DNA of 64,000 bases from Homarus americanus. Taxonomy: Eukaryota; Arthropoda; Malacostraca; Decapoda; Nephropidae. Within the stretch, counting starts at the first letter, position 1, and each line of letters begins with the position of its first letter. The notes below the pieces were generated by a model, which was not told the origin of the DNA, searched no databases, and saw nothing but the letters and a program-made list of their open reading frames with translations. The stretch is taken from the NCBI RefSeq assembly GCF_018991925.1, contig NW_024748870.1, positions 447,687 to 511,686 of the forward strand, read 5' to 3'. Made by a program: the position numbers and the translations under genes. Of this stretch, positions 52,001 through 63,201 are shown one piece after another.

Positions 52001-53140
52001 ATAAGACGGTAAAACCAGGCCCCCAGTCTGTGAGTCGACCCTCGTCTGGGAGCCAGGACTCACTAATGGCTGCTATAGCAGTTCTTCTTTCAGGACGCTC
52101 ATTTGTTCCAGTATCTAGAAGGGTCCTGATATTCCATGCAGCGACCATAAGAGGTTGTATAGTTTGTTATTGTTTTGATATGTGATTATGATTGTATTTT
52201 CGACTGCATAAGAATGACGTTATTAGGTGTTGTTGCCCAGTCAGGCTGGTTCTCTAGGCAGAGTGGGTCCTCGAGAGGACTGCTCAGTCGCATAGACAGG
52301 ACCGGATTGCACTGCTGCCTAGATCCCAGTGCATAAACGACCATCTTATCTATGCCGCCCATGTACAGAGTTGTGACTAGAGACTCCGGCCAGTCATCTC
52401 TGCCTGTCCCCGTCGCCACTCGTCCGTCGCCATAGGAATGTTGGAGGTAAAGGGTTTTGATGATGATGAGAAGTTTGATGAACTGGATGATGGCTGTGGT
52501 GAGGTAGGCGTGCAGGTTGGAACCACACACTTTGGATGTCCATTTTCCTGATACAGTGGTGCAAGTGTTGCAACGACTGGGGAGAGGGAGAGTTGCAATG
52601 GACTGCCATAGCCCAATTTCTCGGGTTACGCCTTAGTAGCCTGTCCATCATGGATTGCCTTCATCCGCCGGCGTAGTCGTTGGGATTCCATGGTGATCAC
52701 CTTTTCTGCCTATACCGCCGTTGGGATCTTGTTGTAGCTCTGTAAGCATGCCTGCCTGGTGCGGGGTTCCACAACTTATTTTTCATTTGGGGTGTATTCC
52801 CGTAACTTTATACCTCCCAAGGTTAATCCACAAGGCAGCAGGGCAGTGGCTGGCAGAGGCCAGGACGTGTCCACATGCCAGTGGGCGTATGCGTCTTCCC
52901 TCTGGGGCCCACTGCTGCTCCGAGATCCCCTGCTGGTCTAACCTGGGCCCACGAGGCACCCAGTTACCGTGGGTTGCCACGAGGAGGCACAGCAGGAGTC
53001 TTGCTGTTGAAGAGGCTGTGTACTGGCAGGCGAAGACTTGTGCAAGTTGCTTCCCTGTTCACCACCTGGGCTAACCAGCGGCGGCAGCTGGAAGCGAGGG
53101 AGAGCAAGCAGTACTTGTACCTTAACTCTAACATAATGCT
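49085..53140 (-). mobile_element. Non-LTR retrotransposon with AP-endonuclease and RT, decayed
   Basis: Minus-strand order: GC-rich 5' leader (53.14-52.2 kb); endonuclease start (MVAAWNIRTLLDTGTNERPE, 52148) with internal losses; linker (51482-50820); RT from 50630 with NIYKNKRDWSDYGNYHGISL, FIDLTKAFNSVNREALSRFG, GVKQGSALAPTLFSNL and LQYADDLTLV; thumb PTLLYGSDTWVTCRRYLKAL; and a C-terminal zinc-knuckle-like CNICERLCLSRIGLSSHLRT near 49.13 kb. This family is often annotated as craniofacial development protein 2-like. Damage includes in-frame TGA at 50040-50042 and 51486-51488 (both look like CGA to TGA decay), a frameshift between 50820 and 50630, and one near 49260. It lies inside a Sidestep-like intron in the same orientation. 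Confidence 0.92.
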
Positions 53141-53169
53141 GCCACACTAGACGCATTACACCACCTTGT

Positions 53170-53170
<1 letters not shown>

Positions 53171-53253
<83 letters not shown>

Positions 53254-53256
53254 ATT
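53171..53256. repeat. (CA)n microsatellite
   Basis: About 85 bp of CA dinucleotides next to the retrotransposon's 5' end. Confidence 0.98.
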
Positions 53257-53644
53257 ATTAACAGTTGTCTCTCCACTTCGACAATTAAAACTGTGAAATA
53301 GTTGTGATAATATAGATCTTACTACAGTTATGTTCAATATTCCAAGCTCAATATACAGTAAAGTATTAAAACTCCTCAAATTCAGAGTTTACCTCAATAG
53401 TTGATTGGTAAAAAAATATAAATAATTGTACGAGATGGACAAGAACCATATCGTGGATAACTAGGGACAAGAAGCCCAGGTTTCTCTCGTCCGGGTCACT
53501 ACTATTCCCCGCAAGACCTCCTCAACACCCACCTCCTCTTCCATCCCCAACACATCCTGCAGCTCCCACAACTCCTCCAGCTCCACCACCTCCTCCAGTG
53601 GAGGACGAGATCTGCCTCAGCTTACCTGGGACCATCTTAGTCTC

Positions 53645-54172
53645 ATGGGTAAGGTTGGGACCGGTAGGTACGGGGTGAGCCACCATGGTCAGCTCACCCT
53701 AGACAACGGGGACGTGACTGAAGTGGTAGTGAAGATCCTCCATTCCGGCAAGGACAACACCAAGGAGGCCCGCGTCCTACACGAGCTGGCCGGGACGGGG
53801 GGCGCGCCTATCTTGTACGGCGTCACAACCGATCCCCACGCCATCGTCATGCAGTACTGCCGGGGTGTGACACTCTCAACAATCTTACACCACTTCAGGT
53901 ACCAAGTCCACCATCGTCAGGAGGCCTACGACGCAACCTGCGTTGCCCTTGCCGAGTTTCACGGTGCTGGTTACAGCCACCTGGACCTCCACGCCGGCAA
54001 CGTCATCATCGACACCTCCACGTCACCTTACACCTGTCATCTCATCGACGTCGGGATGAGTGAACGCATCCCGCCCGACGATGACTGGTACGAGCAGACC
54101 GATTGGGTCGCCATTCAAGACATCCAGACCCGCCTCCACCTTCACTCACCAGACGATCTCGGTCTATTTTGA
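53645..54172 (+). CDS. Small protein-kinase-like protein (in Sidestep intron, opposite strand)
   Basis: 175 codons from the ATG. Kinase landmarks occur in order: Gly loop KVGTGRYGV (res 3-11), ATP-site Lys in VVVKIL (about 30), alphaC Glu in KEARVLHEL (about 42), hinge AIVMQYCRGVTLSTIL, catalytic loop HLDLHAGNVII (Asp and Asn kept, Arg of HRD replaced by Leu) and LIDVGMS for DFG. It stops soon after, so the C-lobe is minimal. The frame is also open upstream to 53464 with a Ser/Thr-rich stretch and no ATG, and an AG acceptor-like site lies at 53479, so this may be the last exon of a longer protein or a 5'-truncated copy. A 31-bp array starts right after the stop. A deleted copy lies at 58.1 kb. 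Substrate unknown; kinase-fold call is firm, activity is not. Confidence 0.8.
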   Translation: MGKVGTGRYGVSHHGQLTLDNGDVTEVVVKILHSGKDNTKEARVLHELAGTGGAPILYGVTTDPHAIVMQYCRGVTLSTILHHFRYQVHHRQEAYDATCVALAEFHGAGYSHLDLHAGNVIIDTSTSPYTCHLIDVGMSERIPPDDDWYEQTDWVAIQDIQTRLHLHSPDDLGLF

Positions 54173-54177
54173 TTATT

Positions 54178-55335
54178 CTGATCACCAGACAACCACACAC
54201 CTGCTGTACTAACACCCAGACAACCACACACCTGCTGTACTAACACCCAGACAACCACACACCTGCTGTACTAACACCCAGACAACCACACACCTGTACT
54301 AACACCCAGATAACCACACACCTGCTGTACTAACACCCAGATAACCACACACCTGCTGTACTAACACCCACATAACCACACACCTGCTGTACTAACACCC
54401 AGATAACCACACACCTGTTGTACTAACGCCCACATAACCACACATGCTAACACCACACCTGCTAACCACACACACTAACGCAGACTAACACCCAGATAAC
54501 CACACCTGCTGTACTAACACCCAGATAACCACACACCTGCTGTACTAACACCCAGATAACCACACACCTGCTGTACTAACACCCAGATAACCCACACACC
54601 TGCTGTACTAACACCCCAGATAACCACACACCTGCTGTACTAACACCCAGATAACCACACACACCTGCTGTACTAACACCCAGATAACCACACACCTGCT
54701 GTACTAACACCCAGATAACCACACACCTGCTGTACTAACACCCAGATAACCCACACCTGCTGTACCCCTAACACCCAGATAACCCACACACATAACATTA
54801 CTAACACCCAGATAACCACACACCTGCTGTACTAACACCCAGATAACCACACACCTGCTGTACTAACTGCAGATAACCACACACCTGCTGTACTAACACC
54901 CAGATAACCACACCTGCTGTACTAACACCCAGATAACCACACACCTGCTGTACTAACACCCAGATAACCACACACCTGCTGTACTAACACCCAGATAACC
55001 ACACACCTGCTGCCTGTACTAACACCCAGATAACCACACACCTGCTGTACACCCAGATAACCACACACCTGCTGTACTAACACCCAGATAACCACACACC
55101 TGCTGTACTAACACTGATAACCACACACCTGCAACTAACACCCAGATAACCACACACCTGCTGTACTAACACCCAGATAACCACACACCTGCTGTACTAA
55201 CACCCACATAACCACACACCTGCTGTACTAACACCCACATAACCACACACCTGCTCTACTAACACCCACATAACCACACACCTGCTGTACTAACACCCAC
55301 ATAACCACACACCTGCTGTACTAACACTCTGCTGT
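54178..55335. repeat. 31-bp array downstream of the kinase ORF
   Basis: About 37 units of acccagataaccacacacct + gctgtactaac. A few units of the same array follow the second, deleted kinase copy at 58.3 kb, so the array belongs to the duplicated segment. Confidence 0.96.
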
Positions 55336-55369
55336 AATAATAAACATTTACCCTTCTACGAAAACAAAC

Positions 55370-55472
55370 AAACACACACACACACACACACTATCTATCT
55401 ATCTATCTAATCTATCTATCTATCTATCTGTCTATCTATCTATCTATCTGTCTATCTATCTATCTATCTATT
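55370..55472. repeat. (CA)n and (TATC)n microsatellites
   Basis: ACAC run at 55372-55390 followed by about 80 bp of CTAT with few interruptions. Confidence 0.95.
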
Positions 55473-55680
55473 CAAACGCTGCATCTCTCTGGGGACCACA
55501 ACTGTTAATTTCATTCTCCCATGCCAGCCCCTGCCTCCCCTGGCCCACCTAACCTTAATTATGGACTAAGACACACCTTGAGGAAAAGTGGTAGAGTAAT
55601 TAGGAAAACATTTAACGCCAGGTATATACTCCTTTACGCCGCTGCCCCAGTCTTAGGTTGTGGGTTTCAAGAATTCAATT

Positions 55681-55735
55681 GGATCACCTGAAGATTAGTC
55701 ACCCCAGCCTATTTTACCAGACGATTAAACACCGT
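55681..55735 (+). repeat. Dispersed foldback-type repeat, single arm
   Basis: GGATCACCTGAAGATTAGTC, ACCCCAGCCTATTTTACC, then GATTAAACACCGTAACAC; the best-preserved single arm in the window. Confidence 0.75.
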
Positions 55736-56230
55736 AACACAGCACTGAGATCTCTAACACAGCACTGAGCTTACAAACACAGTACTGACCTCTATAACAC
55801 AGCACTGAGATCTCTAACACAGCACTGAACTTACAAACACCATTTTGACCTCTACTCTTACAGCACTGAGATCTCTAACACAGCACTGAGCTTACAAACA
55901 CAGTACTGACCTCTATAACACAGCACTGAGATCTCTAACACAGCACTGAACTTACAAACACAGTACTGACCTCTATAACACAGCACTGAGATCTCTAACA
56001 CAGCACTGAGCTTACAAACACAGTACTGACCTCTATAACACCAGCACTGAGATCTCTAACACAGCACTGAACTTACAAACACAGTACTGACCTCTATAAC
56101 ACAGCACTGAGATCTCTAACACAGCACTGAACTTACAAACACAGTACTGACCTCTATAACACAGCACTGAGATCTCTAACACATTACGGAGCTCACTAAC
56201 ACAGCACTGAGCTCACTAACACAACACTGA
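55736..56230. repeat. 20-bp monomers in a 60-bp trimeric higher-order unit
   Basis: Three 20-bp monomers (acagcactgagatctctaac, acagcactgaacttacaaac, acagtactgacctctataac) repeat in fixed order about seven times, ending in divergent single monomers. Confidence 0.93.
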
Positions 56231-57148
56231 GTACAATTCAGGTCACACTGTCTCCTTATGTAACGGTAAAAAAATGTTAAGTGTGCAGTGTGATATATCC
56301 AGCTTGCCCTTAACTGATTGCCAGGCCTATGTGACCCAGTTTCCTATGATAGTGAAGCTCTGTTGTCTGACTCACCACCGCCAGTGTTACCAAGTCATAT
56401 GTTTATATTAACGTGGCACTAAACACTACAACAATGTGAGTTAAGAGAAAATAATAACAGTAAATAAAGTTACATTCCTCAGACCCATCCCTCCCCTTCT
56501 CCCTCTCCTCAGCTTCCCTCCCTCCCCTCAGCCTCCCTCCCTCCCCTCAGCCTCCTTCCCTCCCCTCACCTTCCCTCCCCTTACATTAGCCTTTCTCCCC
56601 TCACCTCCCCTTACTCCCCAAACATCACGTCAGATAAGCTGGTACCCTGCTGTCATAAACAAACACACAACAACAGGTATGCACTTGTGACCGACAGCTC
56701 TGATTGCCTCATTACAATAGTTCCCGTGATGAAAGCCAAATTGTTTAATCTACAATAAACGTAAAACGATTTCAATAATATATATCATCACATAATAACA
56801 TAGTGTATAATATTGTAATCTTCACACAGGTTTAATATTCGTAATACCGTATTTTTTCCTAATAGTTTAATTTGTTTTCGTACTCTGAGCTGCCAGAAGC
56901 ATAATAATTTACTCTCTATAAATGATAATTCCATAACATTACGATTACAATAATTACTAATAAAATTTTCTATAAACAGTCTCATAATATTATTTTTATT
57001 TCAAAGTTTGTGAAAAAAAAGATGATTTTTTTCACCTCAGGAGTATTATATTTTTCTCCGTTTCTGTTTGGTCAATGAAGCAACCAATCACACGTCTGTG
57101 TTTGATGATAGATATCTGTTGTCTACATGTAAGACAACAGGGAACCAG

Positions 57149-57150
<2 letters not shown>
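56231..57150. other. Intron sequence without a gene
   Basis: Includes a CT-rich tract of ccctcagcctccctccc units at 56470-56600. The rest is AT-rich and unique. Confidence 0.5.

Positions 57151-57197
<47 letters not shown>
57151..57197. repeat. (CA)n microsatellite
   Basis: About 46 bp of CA dinucleotides. Confidence 0.96.
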
Positions 57198-57202
<5 letters not shown>

Positions 57203-58097
57203 AGGAACATAGACTGAGAGCCACAGTAATAAAGGGTTTAGTTGATTAGGAGGAGGAAGAAGATGAGAAGAGGATGAGTAAAGGAGGAAGATAAGGGAAT
57301 GAGGGAAAGAGGAGGATGGGAAAGAGAAGATGACGTGAACGAGGAAAAGGGGAGAAGAGGAAAAGAAGACGAGGCAGAGAAGAGAGAAAGAAAGAAAGAA
57401 AGAACTAAATAAAGAGGATTCACTAAACACAAAACCACAAGAGGAAGAAGAACGCCCTAGACACTACACATTATGTTGACGATATACCACAGGTCCACGG
57501 CGATACCACTCACGATATTGGTTCAGTGGGAAGAGGACACTTAGAGAGGAAAAACTAGCGTAGGATGTTTTAAATAAGGGATCCTGGGCCGTCCTGAAGG
57601 AGTAAAAGTGGAGGAGAGTGTAGGATCTATGAAAGACGTAAGTGGAATTAAATGGTAGGACACTAGGAAACGTGGCATTAATGTTGATGAAAGACATTGG
57701 GTTAGGTTAGGTTAGATTAGAACATTATGATATAGGAATAAATAATTAAACCCTATTCCACAAAGTCATCAGGAGGAAGATAGGTTTGATATAGGGTTTA
57801 AAACCTGTAGTGGTTAATGGAATAAATCGTAGGTGGTTAAAAATGTAAGTAATGAGTGTTGTATGTTAGTAAGATTATGAATGTGGGTATGACATGTGTG
57901 GCGTCTTGTTAGTGGGAGTGTGCCCAGTACTACACATAACTGCCTTCAATCCCCCAATCAAAGTCAGGTACCCACTTCCCGCGATCCGAGTTCGATACCC
58001 AGCACTGAAGAAGTCATTATTGTATACATTTATTTACGTGTGTACATAAAAGTTTGTCATACACAGTTACATATCTTCACTATATTTTTCTAGTTTT
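57198..58097. other. Intron sequence without a gene
   Basis: AG-rich strand (ggaggaagataaggg) at 57240-57420 and a GGTTA run at 57703-57715. A B-box-like cgagttcgatacc occurs at 57988 without a clear tRNA head. Confidence 0.45.
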
Positions 58098-58434
58098 TCC
58101 TCAAATTCAGAGTTTGTCTTAGTAAGTTGAGATGGTAAAACAGAAATATAATTGGACGAGATGGACTGTGTACACTTGAATCATCTCGGTTACCAAGTTC
58201 CTCTCGTCCGGGTCACTAGGCAGGAATTTCTTGGTCCGCCCTTCAAGACATCCAGACCCGCCTTCACCTTCACTCACCATACGACTTCGGTCTGCTTGGT
58301 TTATTCTGAGCACTAGACACACCTGCTGTACTAACACCCAGACAATCACACACCTGCTGTACTAACACCCAGACAATCACACACTTGCTGTACTAACACC
58401 CAGACAATTACACACCTGCTGTACTAATAAAACT

Positions 58435-58437
<3 letters not shown>
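58098..58437 (+). pseudogene. Internally deleted copy of the kinase-like segment
   Basis: Matches 53374 onward: cctcaaattcagagttt, a diverged middle, then ctctcgtccgggtcacta (58201-58218, equal to 53485-53502). It then jumps to sequence equal to 54093-54172 (ttcaagacatccagacccgcc, then cttcactcacca) and the flanking 31-bp units (cacacctgctgtactaacac). About 590 bp holding all kinase motifs is absent, so it cannot encode the enzyme. Confidence 0.82.
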
Positions 58438-58438
<1 letters not shown>

Positions 58439-58522
<84 letters not shown>

Positions 58523-58592
58523 AAAACAGTCATCACAACTTTGTAATTGCAGAAAATAAAACACAGACATACAGACAGACAGACAGACAGAC
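58439..58592. repeat. (GA)n and (GACA)n microsatellites
   Basis: About 80 bp of GA at 58439-58520 and a short cagacaga run at 58567-58592. Confidence 0.97.
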
Positions 58593-58689
58593 ACTGACCG
58601 CCCTCCTCTCACTATCTATCGACGTGAGTTTAAACATTAGAACAAAGTTAAGGAATAAATTGTGAGGGTGAAGCCATACCTTAAGATGA

Positions 58690-59098
58690 CCAGATAAACT
58701 GAGGAAGAGGAAGAGGAGGAAGGAGAGGAGGAGGAGCAGGTTGGTCGTGGAGAAGAAGGAGGAGGAGGAGGAAGTAGTGGCATTGGTGGAGAAGGCGAGG
58801 GTGTGGTGAAGGAGGAAGAAGAGGAGTAGGAGGAGGGGAAGAGGGGGAGGAGGACAAGAAAGTGAGGGTGTGGTGAAGTGGGAGGAGGAGCAGAAGGAGG
58901 AGGAGCAGAAGGAGGAGGAGGTGGAGGTGGTAGAAGAAGAGGAGGAGGATGAAGACAGGAAGAAAGAGGAAGGGGAGAAGGAGGGAGGAGAAGAGGGCGA
59001 AAAGAAGAAGAGAAGAAGAAGAAGAAGAAGAAGAAGAAGAAGAAGAAGAAGAAGAAGAAGAAGAAGAAGAAGAAGAAGAAGAAGAAGAAAAGAAGAAG

Positions 59099-59129
<31 letters not shown>

Positions 59130-59197
59130 TCCATTATCAGACAGATAAATGACATTAGAAAAGTTGAGATGTGCAATGAACGGAAGGTCTCCTGATA

Positions 59198-59245
<48 letters not shown>
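58690..59245. repeat. (GGA/GAA)n purine tract and (GA)n
   Basis: About 430 bp of GGA/GAA purine-only repeats (58695-59128) and (GA)n at 59199-59245. The GA run touches the donor of the exon at 59251. Acidic or basic open frames here are artefacts. Confidence 0.97.
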
Positions 59246-59250
<5 letters not shown>

Positions 59251-59395
59251 ATTGTACAGTGAGCGTGGTGGTGTTAGTGATGACAGTGCCGGGCATGGCG
59301 GGGTTGGCAGCGTGGCACTTCACCTTGGCACCGTCGTCTTCTCTGCTCACGTTGATCACTAAGGTGGAGCTGGTCACCTTCCCGTACACCGTGTT
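59251..59395 (-). CDS. Sidestep-like receptor, second half of an Ig domain (most 5' exon in window)
   Basis: A 145-bp exon, acceptor TACGTATGTACAG, donor CAAT/GTAAGT, entering in phase 0 and leaving in phase 1. It encodes NTVYGKVTSSTLVINVSRED, then DGAKVKCHAANPAMPGTVIT and NTTTLTVQ. STL...V.REDDGA...C.A.NPA.PG..I...TTL.V is the E-to-G strand half of an Ig domain and carries the F-strand Cys. It joins in phase to YSPTVRAALG of the next exon, exactly the Sidestep order. The first half of this domain must lie in an exon upstream; I find none between here and 64000. NVS and NTT sequons are present. Confidence 0.93.
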
Positions 59396-59448
59396 CTGTA
59401 CATACGTAGAGCAAGACAGTGGTCATAAATCCCGTACACTGTTTTATG

Positions 59449-59479
<31 letters not shown>

Positions 59480-59732
59480 CTGTAAAGCTATCAATTTACA
59501 CCAGTATTGAAGATACAAAACACCTTTGTACACTTACAATCTACTGTATGTCAAGTGGTGCAGGAAAAATCGTCCAGTTTACTGTAAATATCAACCAAGT
59601 GTTTTGCTACAGACTGTACAGAGACTTTCTTGGGTTTTGTTCTATAAATGGGAAAAGATTAGTACAGTGCGGTATGTGGTGTAGCTTATGGAATTTAAGA
59701 CATTTTGTTGTTTTAATCAAAAATTACCCTCA

Positions 59733-59760
59733 GTTAGGTTAGGTTAGGTTAGGTTAGGTG
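59733..59760. repeat. Interstitial (TTAGG)n
   Basis: Five perfect GGTTA units. Confidence 0.95.
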
Positions 59761-59884
59761 GATGACGTCATTTACCACTATTACTCTCAGGAGGGCCACC
59801 TTGTTGGCTAAGTCGAGGTGAGCTCCAGACCAAGCACACTACACTGCCGCGGAGGACCACTAAGAATATGCCAAGAACCTTCAA

Positions 59885-59889
59885 TGGTA

Positions 59890-59921
<32 letters not shown>

Positions 59922-60168
59922 TATATACTGACTGACTTACTGATTTATATTCTGACTGACTTACTGATTTATATACTGACTGACTTCTAGACTGACTGGC
60001 ATACATACTGACTGACTTACTGATTTATAAACTGACTTATATACTCACTGACTGTCTGTCTGACTGACTAACTTACTGACTGACTGATTTATATACTGAC
60101 AGACTTACTGACTGACTGACTTATATACTGACAGACTTACTGACTGACTGACTTATATACTGACAGAC
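59885..60168. repeat. CTGA-based minisatellite
   Basis: Units such as ctgactgacttactg and ttatatactgac in irregular order. Confidence 0.92.
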
Positions 60169-60169
60169 T

Positions 60170-60388
60170 AGAAGGACGGAGATAACAACTGGGTAATTGG
60201 TATTTGTCTCGGGTTTTCATGCCACTGGACACACGATCCCTAAATCTTCGGCACTGCACTGGATCACTCTCCCTTTCTCATCTGTACAGTTAGGTGTCCA
60301 TTCATAGCTGGGATCGAATCAGCGACTCCTACGATTGGTGGTGAGAGCTGTATCCATTCAGCCAGTGTGCTTGTAAATTAGTTATGAG
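60170..60388 (-). mobile_element. tRNA-derived SINE-like element
   Basis: On the minus strand an A-box-like CTGGCTGAATGGATACAGC (near 60368) is followed about 45 bases later by a B-box GATTCGATCCC (near 60328), then a non-tRNA body. Spacing and order match a Pol III promoter of a tRNA-related SINE. No clear poly(A) tail or target duplication is seen at its far end. Confidence 0.6.
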
Positions 60389-60414
60389 CTGTGTTTGTCG
60401 TAGTGTGTTTCTGA

Positions 60415-60700
60415 TAGCGCCCACTGTGTTCGAGTGCCAAGTTTATGACAGTGCCAAGTTTATGACAGTGCCGGGCGTATTTATGACAGTGCCAAGTGTG
60501 TTTGTGATAGTTCCCAGTGTTTGTGACAGTGCCAAGTTTATGACAGTGCCGGGTGTGTTTGTCGTAGTGTGTTTCTGATAGCGCCCCGTGTGTTCGTGAC
60601 AGTGCCAAGTTTATGACAGTGCCGGGCGTATTTATGACAGTGCCAAGTTTGTTTGTGATAGTGCTAAGTGTGTTTGTGTAAGTACCCATTGTGTTTGTAA
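60415..60700. repeat. 17-bp minisatellite
   Basis: Units around gacagtgccaagtttat with gggtgtgtttgt variants. Confidence 0.92.
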
Positions 60701-60793
60701 GATATTTATATTGTCCCGTGTGTTTGTGAAGTGTTTGGGGTCACAATCAGAAACACATTAACGCTGATGGGAGCTGTGTGTGTGTGTGTGAGT

Positions 60794-60796
<3 letters not shown>

Positions 60797-60842
<46 letters not shown>

Positions 60843-60870
60843 CAAACAGACAGACAGACAGACAGACAAA

Positions 60871-60907
<37 letters not shown>

Positions 60908-60924
60908 ACAAACAGACAGACGTC
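60797..60924. repeat. (GA)n and (GACA)n microsatellites
   Basis: GA 60797-60838 followed by cagacaga units interrupted twice by aaaacaaa. Confidence 0.97.
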
Positions 60925-60944
60925 AAGCCTCGTAACACCACCCT

Positions 60945-62935
60945 GAGGGAACTAGTACTCCACGTGATGCCCCTCACATTCTGTGAGGGAACTAGTACTC
61001 CACGTGATGCCCCTCATAACACCACCTGTGAGGGAACTAGTACTCCACATACCCCCAGTAACGCCATCTGTAGGAACCACCCACGTGATGCCCTCTGGCA
61101 CCACCAGGGAACCCAGCCCACGTGATGCCCTCATAACACCACCTGTGAGGGAACCACCCACGTGATGCCCTAACACCACCCAGAGGGAATCCAGTACCAC
61201 GTGATGCCCCTCATAACGCCACATCTCTGCAGGAACTAGTACTCCACGATCCCTCATATCACCACCTGTAGGGTCTGAAAGCCCACGATGCCCCCATAAT
61301 GCCATCTGTGAGGAACTAGTGACCACGTGATGCTCCCCAACACCACACCCAGTGGAACTAGTACTCCAATGATTCTCATACCATCTGCAGGAACCACTCC
61401 ACGTGACGCCTTCATACACTACCCTGGTGAGGAACCTAGGTGACTCCAATGATGCCCTCATAACGCCATCTGTGAGGGAACCAGCACCTGTGATGCCCCC
61501 TGAGCAACACCACCTGTGAGGGAACCATACCCACGATGCCCTCATATCACACCATAGGAACCATACCCACGTGATGCCCCTCATAACGTTTATCTAGAAA
61601 CTAGTACTCCACGTGATGCCCCTCATAACACTACCTGTGAGGGGAACTAGTACCCACGGATTCCCCTCATAATACTACCCGTGAGGAACCATACCCACGA
61701 TGCCTCATAACGCCATCTGTGAGGGAACCACTCCACGATGCCCCCATAACACCACCTGTGAGGAACTAGTACTCCACGTATGCCCCTATAACGCCACCAA
61801 AGAGGGAACTAGTACCCACGATGCCCCATAACACCACCTGTGAGGGAACTAGTACCCACGTGATTTCATAACACCACCTGTGAGGGAACTAGTACTCCAC
61901 GATGCCCCTCATAACACCACCCAGAGGGAACTAGTACCCACGTGATGCCCCTATAACGCCATCTGAAACTAGTACTCCAGATTCTCTCATGCCACCTGTG
62001 AGGGAACTAGTATCACGTGATGCTCCCCCTCATAACACCACCTGTGAGGGAACTAGTACTCCATGTGATGCCCCCAGGGTCACCCACCCAGAGGAACTAG
62101 TACTCCACGTGATGCCCTCATAACGCCATCTGGAATCAGTACTCCACGTGATGCCCCTCATAACACCAATACCTGTGAGGGAACTAGTACCTGACGATGC
62201 CCCCTATAACGCCATCTGTGAGGGAATCAGCCCACGTAGATGCCCCCTCATAACACCACCTGTGAGGAACTAGGTACTCCACGTGAGCCCCTCATAGAAT
62301 ATTCACCTGTGAGGGAACCATAGCACTCCACGATGCCCCTGGCACCGCCATCTTGTGAGGAACTAGTACTCCACGATGTCCTCATAACACCACCTAGGAG
62401 GGAACTAGTACTCCACGTGATGCCCCTCATAACACCACCTCAGAGGGAACCATAGTACTCCACGTGATGCCCCCTCATAACGCCATTCTGTGAGGGAACT
62501 AGTACTCCACGTGATGCCCCTCATAACGCTATATCTGTGAGGGAACTAGTACCCACGTGATGCCCCTCATACACTACCCAGAGGGAACTATACTCCACTG
62601 TGATGCCTCATAACACCACCTGTGAGGGAATCCAGTACTCCACGTAGATGCCCTCATACCACCTGTGAGGAACTAGTACTCCACGTGGCCCTCATAACGC
62701 CATCTGTGAGGGGAACTAGTACTCCAATGATGCCCCTCATAACACCACCTGTGAGGGAACTAGTACCCCACGATGCCCCTATAACACCACCTGTGAGGAA
62801 CTAGTAATTAATGTGATGCCCCTCATAACACCACCTGTGAGGGAACTAGTACTCCACGTGATGCCCCTCATAACACCACCTGTGAGGGAACTAGTACTCC
62901 ACGTGATGCCCCTCATAACACCACCTGTGAGGGAG
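60945..62935. repeat. 45-bp array
   Basis: About 44 units of gagggaactagtactccacg + tgatgcccctcataacaccacctgt type. Units at both edges are clean; those between 61.03 and 62.80 kb are riddled with indels. Because the unit is 45 bp, clean parts are open as a 15-residue repeat on the minus strand (MRGITWSTSSLTGGV), which is not evidence of a gene. Confidence 0.96.
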
Positions 62936-63132
62936 TTACTACACTACGTGTCTGCTGTTCAACACCTCAGCTCACATGATCTACGTGTGTAAACATTAAT
63001 CTGTATGTTCACTGTATGTTCCTTCACCTTTCTCTAATGAAAGCTTTTGTTGAACCACCAATGTATATAATAAGTCATTTATGTCCAATGTATATTTTCA
63101 GCCTTCGGGCTGCAAACATTTTCACTAAACCG

Positions 63133-63133
<1 letters not shown>

Positions 63134-63201
<68 letters not shown>

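Noticed and set aside
57900..58010. B-box-like cgagttcgatacc suggesting a SINE
   Set aside because: No convincing A-box at the right spacing and no tail or target duplication.
58870..59152. Glu/Lys/Arg-rich open frames on the plus strand
   Set aside because: Purine-only GAA/GGA microsatellite.
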